From positions 496,001-560,000 of the forward strand of contig NZ_WBIQ01000001.1 in NCBI RefSeq assembly GCF_009749405.1: a stretch of 64,000 bases of DNA, written 5' to 3'. Under the pieces are notes generated by a model that was not told the origin of the DNA, did no database searches, and worked only from the letters and a program-made list of their open reading frames with translations. The position numbers and the translations under genes were made by a program. This stretch comes from Agromyces lapidis. Lineage in GTDB: Bacteria; Actinomycetota; Actinomycetes; Actinomycetales; Microbacteriaceae. Position 1 is the first letter of the stretch. Every line of letters begins with the position of its first letter. This document shows positions 17,846 through 27,768 of this stretch, piece after piece.

Positions 17846-19155
17846 CCCTCGGTCCGACCCGTACGACGATCCCGGAGGAGGCCCGCAAGGAGGGCGTGCT
17901 CGCGGTGGTCATCGGGCGCGCCGTGGGCGCGGCCGCGGCCGCGTCGGCATACCTCGGCGGTGCGGTGCGGGCGGTGCAGGGCGTCGTGACCCCGCTCGGC
18001 TGGTGCGTGCTCGCCTCGGGCCTGGTCGCGCTCGTGGTCGGCTACGCGTTCGGCTTGCTCGAGGTGGTCGCGCTCGGTTGGGCGCTCGTCGTGCTGATCG
18101 CGGCCGCCGCGCTCTGGCTCGTCGGACGCGGTGCGGGCCAGGTGCGGCTCGTCGTGCCGATCCCCAGGGTCGTCGTCGGCGAGCAAGCGGAGGCGCGCCT
18201 CGTCGCGGTCAACCCCGGCCGCCGCCGGTTCGGAGGAGTGCAGCTCGAACTGCCCGTCGGCGACGCGGTCGTCGAGCGGGTGCTGCCGGGCCTGGCCCGC
18301 GGAGGCGAGTACGAGGTGCAGTTCCGCATCCCGACCGACCGACGCGGCATCGTGCCGATCGGCCCCGCCCGCACGGTGCGCGCCGACCCGATCGGCCTGA
18401 TGCGCCGGGAGATCGTCTGGTCCGAGACCGCCGAGCTCAAGGTGCACCCGCGCACGGTCCCGATCGCGGCGCTCAGCAGCGGGTTCATCCGCGATCTCGA
18501 GGGTTCGCCGACCCGTGATCTCACCTCGAGCGACATCGCCTTCCATGCGCTGCGCGAGTACGTTCCCGGCGACGACCGCCGCTACATCCACTGGAAGAGC
18601 TCGGCGAAGACGGGCACCTTCATGGTGCGCCAGTTCGAGGAGTCCCGGCGCAGCAGGCTGATGGTCGTGCTCGACCTCGAGACCGGGGCCTATGCGAGCG
18701 ATGCCGAGTTCGAGCTCGCGGTGAGTGCCGCGGCATCCGTCGGCGCCCGCGCGATCCGCGACGCGCGCAGTGTCTCCTTCGTCGTCTCGGGCCGCCAGTC
18801 AGGGCGCACCGGCTCGATGCGCGAACTCCCGACCGTGTCGCGCGACCGGCTCGTCGACGCGCTCTGCGTCGTCGAGCGCGAGGAGCGCGTCGCACTCCTG
18901 CCCGACGTCGCGCGAAGCGCCGCCGAATCGCTCCACGGCCTCTCGCTCGCGGTGCTCGTCACCGGCACGGCGCGCGGCACCGGCCCGTTGCGCTCGGCCG
19001 CGAGCCGGGTGCCCGCCGGGGTCGACGTGGTCGCCGTGCAGTGCTCGCCCGAGGGTGAGCCGACCGCCCGTGCCGTCTCCGGCCTCACGGTGTTCGGCAT
19101 CGGCTACCTCGAGGACCTTCGGGCGATGCTCGCGAGATCGGCGTCGGTCGCATGA
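17842..19155 (+). CDS. DUF58 domain membrane protein
   Basis: A 437-residue protein starting with GTG inside the end of moxR. Two hydrophobic segments (about 50-95) insert it in the membrane. Residues about 195-290 are the DUF58 core, with HALREYVPGDDRRYIHWKSS (from 234) and MVRQFEESRRSRLMVVLDLE, a fold related to von Willebrand A domains. DUF58 proteins are nearly always paired with MoxR ATPases and often with transglutaminase-like proteins, as here. The probable role is as the MoxR target that regulates an envelope complex; no enzyme activity is visible. Confidence 0.92.
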   Translation: MTLGPTRTTIPEEARKEGVLAVVIGRAVGAAAAASAYLGGAVRAVQGVVTPLGWCVLASGLVALVVGYAFGLLEVVALGWALVVLIAAAALWLVGRGAGQVRLVVPIPRVVVGEQAEARLVAVNPGRRRFGGVQLELPVGDAVVERVLPGLARGGEYEVQFRIPTDRRGIVPIGPARTVRADPIGLMRREIVWSETAELKVHPRTVPIAALSSGFIRDLEGSPTRDLTSSDIAFHALREYVPGDDRRYIHWKSSAKTGTFMVRQFEESRRSRLMVVLDLETGAYASDAEFELAVSAAASVGARAIRDARSVSFVVSGRQSGRTGSMRELPTVSRDRLVDALCVVEREERVALLPDVARSAAESLHGLSLAVLVTGTARGTGPLRSAASRVPAGVDVVAVQCSPEGEPTARAVSGLTVFGIGYLEDLRAMLARSASVA

Positions 19156-21449
19156 ACGCCCGCGAGCGGAGTGCCACTGCCGCCGGCGGCGGATGGTCGA
19201 CCGCGCTCAGCGTCGCGCTCGTGCTGGCGATGCTCGCAGCCGCGATGATCCCCTGGTGGCCGACGTACGAGAGCGCGGCGTTCTTCACGGCGGCGGGCAC
19301 CGCGATCGTCGCCGGAGCGGCGATCGGGGTGGCCGGGGCGAGGCTCCGGGCTCCCGCCTGGGTCGTGGTGCTCGCCGTCCTCGCCGCATATCTCGTGCTG
19401 GGCGTCGCCGTCGCCGTGCCCGACCGCGCGCTGTTCGGGCTGCTGCCGACCCCTGAGGGCCTCGCCGAGCTCGTGTCCGGGGCCGCGCTCTCCTGGAAGC
19501 AGCTCGTCACGATCGCCGTGCCGGTCGGCTCGTACCAGGCCCTCCTCGTGCCGCCCTTCCTCCTCGGACTCGTCGCGTCGACCTGCGCCGTGACGATCGC
19601 GCTCCGGTCCCGTCATCCGGCATTCGCGGTGCTGCCGCCCGCGGCTCTCCTCCTCGCCGGCATCGCGCTCGGCGTCGTGCACTCCACCTTCGCGCTCGAG
19701 GCCGGGCTCGCGTTCTTCGTGGCCGCCGTCGCGTGGCTCGCCCGGGTCAGGATCGCACAGCGCCGGCGGGTCCCGGGCGGGCGGCAGGTCGAGGCGACGC
19801 TCGCCGATGCGCGGCGCGTGGTCGGGACATCCGCCCTCATCGCCGTCGCCCTCGTCGGGGCGACCGCGGCCGCGGTCGTGCTGCCGATGCCGCCGCGCAC
19901 CGTGGTGCGCTCCGAACTGCAGCCGCCGTTCGAGCCCCGGGAGCACGACAGTCCGCTCGCCGGGTTCCGGACCGCCTTCGGAGACGAAGTGGCCGAGCAG
20001 CCGATGCTCGAGGTGCATGGGCTCCCGGCTCGGGCGGGCCTCAGGATCGCCGTGCTCGACACGTACGACGGCATCGTCTATTCGGTGGGCGGCGACGACG
20101 GCAACGGCCTCTCGGGCAGGTTCAGCCGGGTGCCCTATCGGCTCGACCAGCCCGAGGGCTACGGCGAACCGGAGCGGATCGACGTCTCTGTCCTGGGCTA
20201 CGACGACGTGTGGGTCCCCGGGATCGGGCGGCTCGAACGCATCGACTTCGCGGGGCCGCGCAGCGACGAGCTCGCCGAGGGGTTCTTCTACAACGACGTG
20301 ACGGGCACCGCGGCCGTGCAGCAGGGGCTCCGCGAGGGCGACCGGTACACCGCGGTCTCGATGGTGCCGGCTCCGCCGCGAGACCTCTCGGTGCTTCGAC
20401 CCGGAACGAGCGTGCTGCCGCCGATGCCCGAACTGCCCGACGAGCTCGAGGACCTCCTCGACGAGTGGGCGCCGCCCGCGGACGCGGAGGGGCAGCGGCT
20501 GGCCGCGATCATCGAGGGCTTCCATCGGGACGGTTACGTGAGCCACGGGCTGAACGGGGAGCGGAGCCGTTCGGGGCATGCGCTCGACCGGATCGCCGAG
20601 CTCGCCTCGGAACGGCCGATGGTGGGCGACGGCGAGCAGTACGCGGTCGCCGCCGCGCTCATGGCTCGACGGATCGGGTTCCCGGCACGCGTGGTCGTCG
20701 GGTATCTCCGTCAGCCCGGCACCGAGTACGACGTCGAGGCCGATCTCGTACGATTCAGGAGCAAGGACCGGCAGGCCTGGATCGAGGTGCAGACCTCCGA
20801 AGGGGAGTGGGTCGCGGTCGATCCCAATCCGCCGCTGCGCCCCATCCCCGACAAGGTGCCCGACCAGCCGCAGAGCGTCTCGCGACCGCAGTCCGCGCTG
20901 CCGCCGCCCGCGGAGTTCACGCCCGTCGACGACGACGCGACGAAGCCGGATGCCTCGGCCGATGACCCGACGGACGGCTCGGCCGGGTGGCTCGACGCGC
21001 TGTTCGCGGTGCTCGAGGTCTCCGGGATGGTGCTCCTCGGCCTCGCCGCGATCCTCAGCCCGTTCCTCGCCGTGATGGTCGCGAAGCTGCGGCGACGTCG
21101 ACTCCGCCGTCGCGCCGGCACCGCCGTCGAACGCATCGAGGGCGGGTGGCGGGAGTTCGCCGATTCCGCGAGCGACTACGGCTATGCGATCGTGCCCAAC
21201 GCGACGCGTGCCGAGCAGGCGGCGATGGTCGGCGGGTTCGGCCCGCTCGTGCTCGCCTCGGTGGTCGACCGGGCCGTGTACGCGCCCGGCGGCCCGGCCG
21301 ACGGCGATGATCGACGGGTCTGGGAGACGGTCGACGAGCTGCAGCGGCGCCTCGGCGAGACGCGCCGGCCGATCGACCGGCTCCGGGCGGCGATCTCGCT
21401 GCGCTCGCTCGGCGGGTACGCTGTGACCCGGAGAGGAGCACGTTCGTGA
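19152..21449 (+). CDS. TgpA-type transglutaminase-like membrane protein lacking catalytic residues
   Basis: A 765-residue protein with about six N-terminal membrane helices (residues 15-235), an external transglutaminase-like domain (about 430-575) and one C-terminal helix (about 615-640) before a cytoplasmic tail. In the catalytic core the normal GDCEQY is GDGEQY (Gly at 494) and the normal HAW is QAW (Gln at 541); only the Asp of VDPNP (557) remains. The Cys and His of the Cys-His-Asp triad are therefore gone, while the fold-defining motifs such as RRIGFPARVVVGYL are kept. It is likely a structural or binding protein, not an active enzyme. Four-base overlaps join it to both neighbouring genes. 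Confidence 0.88.
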   Translation: MNARERSATAAGGGWSTALSVALVLAMLAAAMIPWWPTYESAAFFTAAGTAIVAGAAIGVAGARLRAPAWVVVLAVLAAYLVLGVAVAVPDRALFGLLPTPEGLAELVSGAALSWKQLVTIAVPVGSYQALLVPPFLLGLVASTCAVTIALRSRHPAFAVLPPAALLLAGIALGVVHSTFALEAGLAFFVAAVAWLARVRIAQRRRVPGGRQVEATLADARRVVGTSALIAVALVGATAAAVVLPMPPRTVVRSELQPPFEPREHDSPLAGFRTAFGDEVAEQPMLEVHGLPARAGLRIAVLDTYDGIVYSVGGDDGNGLSGRFSRVPYRLDQPEGYGEPERIDVSVLGYDDVWVPGIGRLERIDFAGPRSDELAEGFFYNDVTGTAAVQQGLREGDRYTAVSMVPAPPRDLSVLRPGTSVLPPMPELPDELEDLLDEWAPPADAEGQRLAAIIEGFHRDGYVSHGLNGERSRSGHALDRIAELASERPMVGDGEQYAVAAALMARRIGFPARVVVGYLRQPGTEYDVEADLVRFRSKDRQAWIEVQTSEGEWVAVDPNPPLRPIPDKVPDQPQSVSRPQSALPPPAEFTPVDDDATKPDASADDPTDGSAGWLDALFAVLEVSGMVLLGLAAILSPFLAVMVAKLRRRRLRRRAGTAVERIEGGWREFADSASDYGYAIVPNATRAEQAAMVGGFGPLVLASVVDRAVYAPGGPADGDDRRVWETVDELQRRLGETRRPIDRLRAAISLRSLGGYAVTRRGARS

Positions 21450-22048
21450 GGTGTCGGATCTGCGGTGCCGAACTGCCCGCCGAGGCGATGTTCTGCGGCG
21501 AATGCGGCAGTTCGACGAGCGCGACGCCCGAGTCGCGGCGGCGCGCCGACCCGCGGCCGGGCGACACGACGGTCGTCGATCGGCTACGCACCTCCCAGCG
21601 CAACAGCGGCGTGGTCAGCGTGCCCGTCGAAGGGTTCGCCGCGCCCGTGCCGATCCCCGAAGCGGGCCACGTCGCAACGTCGGCCGAACGGCCGGCACCG
21701 CCTGCGGCCGAGCGGCCCGCCGCACCGCGCTTCACCCTGCGATTCAGCACCGGTGAGACGCTGATGGTCTTCGGCACGGGCCTCATCGGCCGGCGGCCGC
21801 TGCCGCAGCCCGGCGAGGAGTTCGATCATCTCGTGCAGATCGCCGACCGCACCCTCTCGGTCTCGAAGACCCACCTCGAGTTCGGCGAGCACGAGGGCGT
21901 GCTGTGGGTCGCCGACCGCTTCTCCGGCAACGGCACCGTCGTGCGGCGACCCGACGACGGCGCGCTCCGCTGCGAGCCGGGGCGGCGCTACCTCGTGCCG
22001 CGCGGCAGCCGGGTCGAGCTGGCCGAGCAGTCCTTCGTCGTCGCCTGA
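21446..22048 (+). CDS. Zinc-ribbon FHA-domain protein
   Basis: A 200-residue cytoplasmic protein starting with GTG inside the transglutaminase gene. C3, C6, C17 and C20 form a zinc ribbon (CRIC...CGEC). After a Pro/Ala-rich linker an FHA domain (about 95-200) shows GRR at 115-117, S140 with H143 and NGT at 162-164. The linker carries GDTTVVD at residues 39-45, reminiscent of the Thr-Thr site that kinases phosphorylate in GarA/OdhI, so it may switch by binding its own phosphothreonine. Its neighbours suggest it links kinase signalling to the FtsK-like ATPase encoded next. The function is inferred. Confidence 0.82.
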   Translation: MRCRICGAELPAEAMFCGECGSSTSATPESRRRADPRPGDTTVVDRLRTSQRNSGVVSVPVEGFAAPVPIPEAGHVATSAERPAPPAAERPAAPRFTLRFSTGETLMVFGTGLIGRRPLPQPGEEFDHLVQIADRTLSVSKTHLEFGEHEGVLWVADRFSGNGTVVRRPDDGALRCEPGRRYLVPRGSRVELAEQSFVVA

Positions 22049-22141
22049 CGTCCGCTCCTCCACAGCCGGGGCGCGGGGCACGTCGTCCACCGCCTGAGCG
22101 GCTCCGCGCAACGCGCGTGCGCCGGGTGATCGGATGTCCCG

Positions 22142-25100
22142 GTGCACCCCCTCCACGACGAAGACCCGAGCGCCCTGCTGCTGCCGCTGACGCTGCCGCA
22201 GGCGTCTCCCCGACCCGAACGACCGGGCTTCCCGGTGCTCGCGACCCTCGCCCCCGTCGGCGGTGCGCTCGCCCTCTGGGCGATCACGGGTTCGCCGTTC
22301 TCGCTCGTCTTCGCCGTGCTCGGGCCGATCGTCGCGGTCGCGTCGCTGCTCGACGCCCGCCGTCAGGCGAGACGCCGGCTGCGTCGCGCCGAGACCGACC
22401 GCGAGGCGCGCCTCGACGAGCTCCGTGCGGAGATCTCGGCACGCCACGACGAGGAGCGCCGGGCGGCGTGGCGGCAGACGCCGTCGCCCTCGTCGATCGT
22501 CGCGGGCGCGGCGCGGCCCGCGTGGACCGATCGGACACCGTCGCCGTTCGTGGTCGGCGTCGGAGTCAGGCGCAGTGGCGTGCGCGTCGACGGTGTTCCG
22601 TCCGATGCGCGCGACCGTGCCGTGCTCGAGGCAGCCGCCCGACTCGACGGGGCACCCGTGCTCGCCGAGCCCTCGACCGGGGTCGGCTACGTCGGGCCGA
22701 TCGCGCTGGCACGCTCCGCCGCGCGGGCCGCGCTCGTCCAGCTCGCCGGCCGCGTCGATCCGCGTGCGGTCTCCGTGGCCGCTCCGCACGGCGTCGAATG
22801 GGAGTGGGTGCGGCGGTTGCCGCACGGTCGGCGCGACGCGTCGGGGCCCGGCGGCGACGACGCACCGTGCATCGTCGTCATCGACCCGGCATCCGAGCAG
22901 GAGCCCGCCGCGAACACGGCGGGCACGGTCGAGGCGACGGGGGTCGTGGGCACGGCAGCGACTGGCCGTCCGCGCCGGGCGTCCCGCGGCAGATCCGCTG
23001 AGCCGTTCCGTCTCGTCGTCGCCGAGGAGGTGCGGCTCCTGCCGCCGGGGCTCGCCACCGTCGTCCGCCTCGCCGGCCCACGGGCGGCGGTGGTGCACCG
23101 CGACGGCGTCTCGGCACAGGCTGCGATCGAGCCGGCGCTCGTCGGCCTCGTGGAGGCGAATCGATGGGGCGACGCCGTCGCGGGCGTCGCCGAGCTGCTC
23201 GACCTCGCGGGCGACGCCGGGATCCCGCGCAGGGTCGCGCTCGCCGAGCTTCCCGCCGCGATCGACGGCGCGCACGCGCGTACCTCGCTCGCCGTGGCCG
23301 TCGGCACCGCGGCCGGCGGCCCCCTCGTGCTCGATCTCGTCGCGCACGGCCCGCATGCACTCGTCGCCGGCACCACCGGCAGCGGCAAGAGCGAGTTCCT
23401 CCTCGCGTGGCTCACGGCGCTCGCCCGGGCGTACCCGCCGGCGCTCGTCTCGTTCCTGCTCGTCGACTTCAAGGGCGGCGCGGCCTTCGAGCCGATCCGC
23501 TCGCTTCCGCACGTCGTGGGCGTCGTGACCGATCTCGACGAGGGCGAGGCGCTGCGGGCGGTCGAGAGTCTGCGGGCCGAGCTCCGGCAGCGCGAGGCCA
23601 TCCTCGCCGACGTCGGTGCGCGCGACCTCCGCGAGCTCGGCGAAGAGGTTCCGCTCGCCCGACTCGTGATCGTGGTCGACGAGTTCCAGGCGATGATCGA
23701 GCGGTTCCCCGAACTCGGCGCGGTCATCGCCGACATCGCGGCCCGCGGCCGTTCCCTCGGGGTGCATCTCGTGCTCGCCTCGCAACGTCCGAACGGCGTC
23801 GTGCGCGAGCAGGTCTCCGCCAACTGCGCGCTCCGCGTCTCGCTCCGCGTCATGCAACGGGTCGACAGCCTCGCGATCGTCGGCACCGAGGAGGCGGCGG
23901 AGATTCCCCCGGATGCGCCCGGGCGTGCGGTCGTCGATCGTGGAGACGGTCGGCCGGTGCGGTTCCAGTCGGCGATCGCCGACGAGGCGGCCGTGCTCGG
24001 CGCCCGTGTGGCGAGCGCGTCGCTGGCACGGGCTCGCCGCCCGTGGGTCGACCCGCTTCCCCATCGCATCGCGCCCGACGAGCTCCCCGGGCTCCTGGGG
24101 TCCGATGACCCGGCGGCGGGCGCGACGGGCGGTGCGGCGAAATCGGGCCGCGCGGAGGCACCGGGCGTCGTCGATGCTCGCACCGACCGGGTGGTCCCGA
24201 GCGCCTTCGGACTCGTCGACGAGCCCGAGCTGCAGCGACGATCGGCCGCCGTGTGGGATCCGGCGGTCGACGGTCACCTGCTCGTCGCCGGGGTGCAGGG
24301 CAGCGGCCGTTCGACCGCGCTCGAGGCGGTCGCCGCCGTGGTGCGAGCCCGGCACGGCGATTCGGCGCTCGTGCGGCTCGAGGGCCCGCGCAGCGCGGTC
24401 TGGGACACCATCGAACAGCTCGCCCACGGTGCACGCGGGAGTGCTCCCGCTCCTCGGCTGCTGGTCATCGACGAGCTCGACACCCGTTTCCGGGCGTGGC
24501 CCGATGACTACCGGGCACTCGCGCTCGAGCGGCTCGAGGCGCTGATGCGTGAAGGACGGTCCCGCGGGCTCTGGGTGGCCGCCTCGACGACCCAATGGCT
24601 CGGCGTCCCGCACGGTCTCCGCGACGCCTTCGGCGCTCGCCTCCTGCTGCACCACGCGACGCGCGCCGAACTCATGCAGGCCGGGGGAGCAGGCGAGCTC
24701 TGGAAGGGTGTCGAGGCGCCGGGCTCGGGACAATGGCGGGGGCGGCGCGTGCAGGTCGTCGACGCACCCGGCGCACAGCTGCCGAGCCCGGCACGACTCG
24801 CGACGCGCATTCCGCCGCTCGAGCTCGAGCCCGGTGCACGCATCGCGCTCGTGACGACGAGCCCGATGGCCGACGCCGAACTGCTCGGCAGTGCCGGACA
24901 GGCGGCGGTCGTGCTCGGCTCGCACGCCGACGCCGCGACGCTCGGGGCCCTCGGCCGCCGCGATGCGCCGGTCGTCGCGGTCGGCAGCGCCGAGGCGTGG
25001 ACGGCGCACTGGTCCCTCCTCCCGACGATCAGGGAGACCGCGACGATCCTCGTGCGCGGCGGGGCATCCGAGTATCGCGCGCTCATCGCGGATCGCACGC

Positions 25101-25213
25101 TGCCGCCCCTCCTCGACGAGGGGGCCGCGCAGCTGTGGGTGAGGCCGCCCGGCGGTGCGACCGTGCGCCGCACGTGGCCGGCCGTCGGATCGACAACCGA
25201 TTCCGCCGTGTGA
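22142..25213 (+). CDS. FtsK/SpoIIIE (EccC-like) membrane ATPase
   Basis: A 1,023-residue protein with two adjacent hydrophobic segments near the N-terminus (about 29-70), like EccC of type VII secretion. An FtsK/SpoIIIE ATPase domain has Walker A GTTGSGKSEFLLAW (about 410), FKGGAAFEPI and Walker B LVIVVDEFQAM (about 510). A second, divergent ATPase domain has GVQGSGRSTALE (about 718) and LLVIDELDTRF (about 775). The last 170 residues have no clear P-loop, so there are fewer recognisable ATPase domains than the three of EccC. It is not a chromosome-partitioning FtsK: there is no gamma domain. Start is GTG, 93 bases after the zinc-ribbon FHA gene. It probably moves a protein substrate across the membrane; no WXG100 gene is near. 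Confidence 0.87.
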   Translation: MHPLHDEDPSALLLPLTLPQASPRPERPGFPVLATLAPVGGALALWAITGSPFSLVFAVLGPIVAVASLLDARRQARRRLRRAETDREARLDELRAEISARHDEERRAAWRQTPSPSSIVAGAARPAWTDRTPSPFVVGVGVRRSGVRVDGVPSDARDRAVLEAAARLDGAPVLAEPSTGVGYVGPIALARSAARAALVQLAGRVDPRAVSVAAPHGVEWEWVRRLPHGRRDASGPGGDDAPCIVVIDPASEQEPAANTAGTVEATGVVGTAATGRPRRASRGRSAEPFRLVVAEEVRLLPPGLATVVRLAGPRAAVVHRDGVSAQAAIEPALVGLVEANRWGDAVAGVAELLDLAGDAGIPRRVALAELPAAIDGAHARTSLAVAVGTAAGGPLVLDLVAHGPHALVAGTTGSGKSEFLLAWLTALARAYPPALVSFLLVDFKGGAAFEPIRSLPHVVGVVTDLDEGEALRAVESLRAELRQREAILADVGARDLRELGEEVPLARLVIVVDEFQAMIERFPELGAVIADIAARGRSLGVHLVLASQRPNGVVREQVSANCALRVSLRVMQRVDSLAIVGTEEAAEIPPDAPGRAVVDRGDGRPVRFQSAIADEAAVLGARVASASLARARRPWVDPLPHRIAPDELPGLLGSDDPAAGATGGAAKSGRAEAPGVVDARTDRVVPSAFGLVDEPELQRRSAAVWDPAVDGHLLVAGVQGSGRSTALEAVAAVVRARHGDSALVRLEGPRSAVWDTIEQLAHGARGSAPAPRLLVIDELDTRFRAWPDDYRALALERLEALMREGRSRGLWVAASTTQWLGVPHGLRDAFGARLLLHHATRAELMQAGGAGELWKGVEAPGSGQWRGRRVQVVDAPGAQLPSPARLATRIPPLELEPGARIALVTTSPMADAELLGSAGQAAVVLGSHADAATLGALGRRDAPVVAVGSAEAWTAHWSLLPTIRETATILVRGGASEYRALIADRTLPPLLDEGAAQLWVRPPGGATVRRTWPAVGSTTDSAV

Positions 25214-25225
25214 GGCGCGATCCGT

Positions 25226-25312
25226 GACGGAATCCGTACAGAACGTTCCAAGAAATTAACGATTCGGACATCAAGTACTGCGTGATCGCCCTGCAGTGTG
25301 TCAGTATCTTCC
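25226..25312 (+). promoter_or_regulatory. potD upstream region with shared motif and possible -10
   Basis: GACGGAATC at 25226-25234 sits in the near-palindrome ACGGAATCCGT and matches the motifs before lrp. TATCTT at 25307-25312 fits the TANNNT -10 pattern, giving a leader of about 30 bases to the chosen potD start. No good -35 is seen. Confidence 0.4.
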
Positions 25313-25349
25313 CACCCCGCATGCGCTTGCAACCGAAATGGAGTCCCTC

Positions 25350-26560
25350 GTGAGCACTCGCCCCCTGCCCCAAGACCCGATGATCCGCTCGCTGATCGCA
25401 CAGGCGCGCCAGTCGCAGCTGAATCGTCGCACCCTTCTCGCCGGCGCAGGCGCCGGTGCGACCGCACTCGCCCTCGCCGCCTGCTCGACCGGCGGCGGCC
25501 AGGCGAAGCCGACCGCCGCGGCCGACAAGTCCGAGACCGACAAGACCCTCAACTGGGCCAACTGGGCCGCCTACATCGACGAGGATGAGGACGGCAACTA
25601 CCCGACGCTGGTCCGCTTCACGGAGGAGACCGGCATCGAGGTCAACTACGAGGTCGCGGTCGACGACAACAACACCTACTACGGCAAGGTCAAGGACCAG
25701 CTCGCCCTCGGCAAGGACATCGGCGCCGACACCGTCTGCCTCACCGACTGGATGGTCGGCCGCTGGATCCGCTTCGGCTACACGCAGGAGCTGAACCACG
25801 ACAACATCCCGAACCTGGCGAACCTCACCCCGGCGCTCGCCGACCCCGATTTCGACCCCGGCCGCAAGTTCTCGGTCCCGTGGCAGGGCGGCTTCGCCGG
25901 CATCGCCTGGAACAAGGAGGCCATCCCCGGCGGGCTCGCGAGCGTGTCCGACCTGTGGGACTCCTCGCTCAAGGGACGCGTCGGCGTGCTCTCCGAGATG
26001 CGCGACACGATGGGCTGCATCATGCTCGACATGGGCGTCGACATCGCCGGCGACTGGGGCGACGAGGAGTACACCGCCGCCATCGAGGTCCTGCGTCAGC
26101 AGGTCGAGGACGGCCAGGTGCGCAACATCAAGGGCAACTCGTACCTCGAAGACCTGAAGAGCGAAGACACGCTGGCCGCGATCGTCTGGTCGGGCGACAT
26201 CACCGTGCTCAACGCCGAAGCCGGCGACAAGTGGGAGTTCGCCCTGCCCTCCGCCGGCGGCACGCTCTGGAACGACAACTTCCTCGTGCCCGTCGGCTCG
26301 CCCCGCAAGACGAACGCCGAGACGCTCATCAACTACTACTACGAGCCCGAGGTCGCCGCAGAGGTCGCAGCCTGGGTGAACTACATCACCCCGGTGGTCG
26401 GCGCGAAGGAGGCGGCTGTCGCGATCGACCCCGAGCTCGCCGAGAACCAGCTCATCTTCCCCAACGAGGAGACGCTGTCGCAGGCCCACATCTTCCGCAC
26501 GCTCTCGGGCGCGGAGGAGCAGAAGTACCAGGCCGAGTTCCAGTCGATCCTGTTGGGGTC

Positions 26561-26564
<4 letters not shown>
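25350..26564 (+). CDS. potD: Spermidine/putrescine-type ABC transporter substrate-binding lipoprotein
   Basis: A 404-residue extracellular solute-binding protein. The N-terminal [21 protein letters not shown] combines a twin-arginine motif with a lipobox (LAAC), so it should be exported folded and lipid-anchored. The mature part fits the PotD/PotF family ([23 protein letters not shown] strand, [12 protein letters not shown]). The GTG at 25350 was chosen because GGAG lies six bases upstream; the ATG at 25338 has no ribosome binding site. It leads potD-potA-potB-potC, all overlapping or nearly so. The substrate, probably putrescine or spermidine, is inferred from the family and nearby aminotransferases. 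Confidence 0.87.
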
Positions 26565-27766
<1,202 letters not shown>

Positions 27767-27768
27767 CC

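Noticed and set aside
7637..25213. A complete type VII (ESX) secretion locus
   Set aside because: Only an EccC-like ATPase is present; no WXG100, EccB, EccD, EccE or mycosin genes were found in the window.
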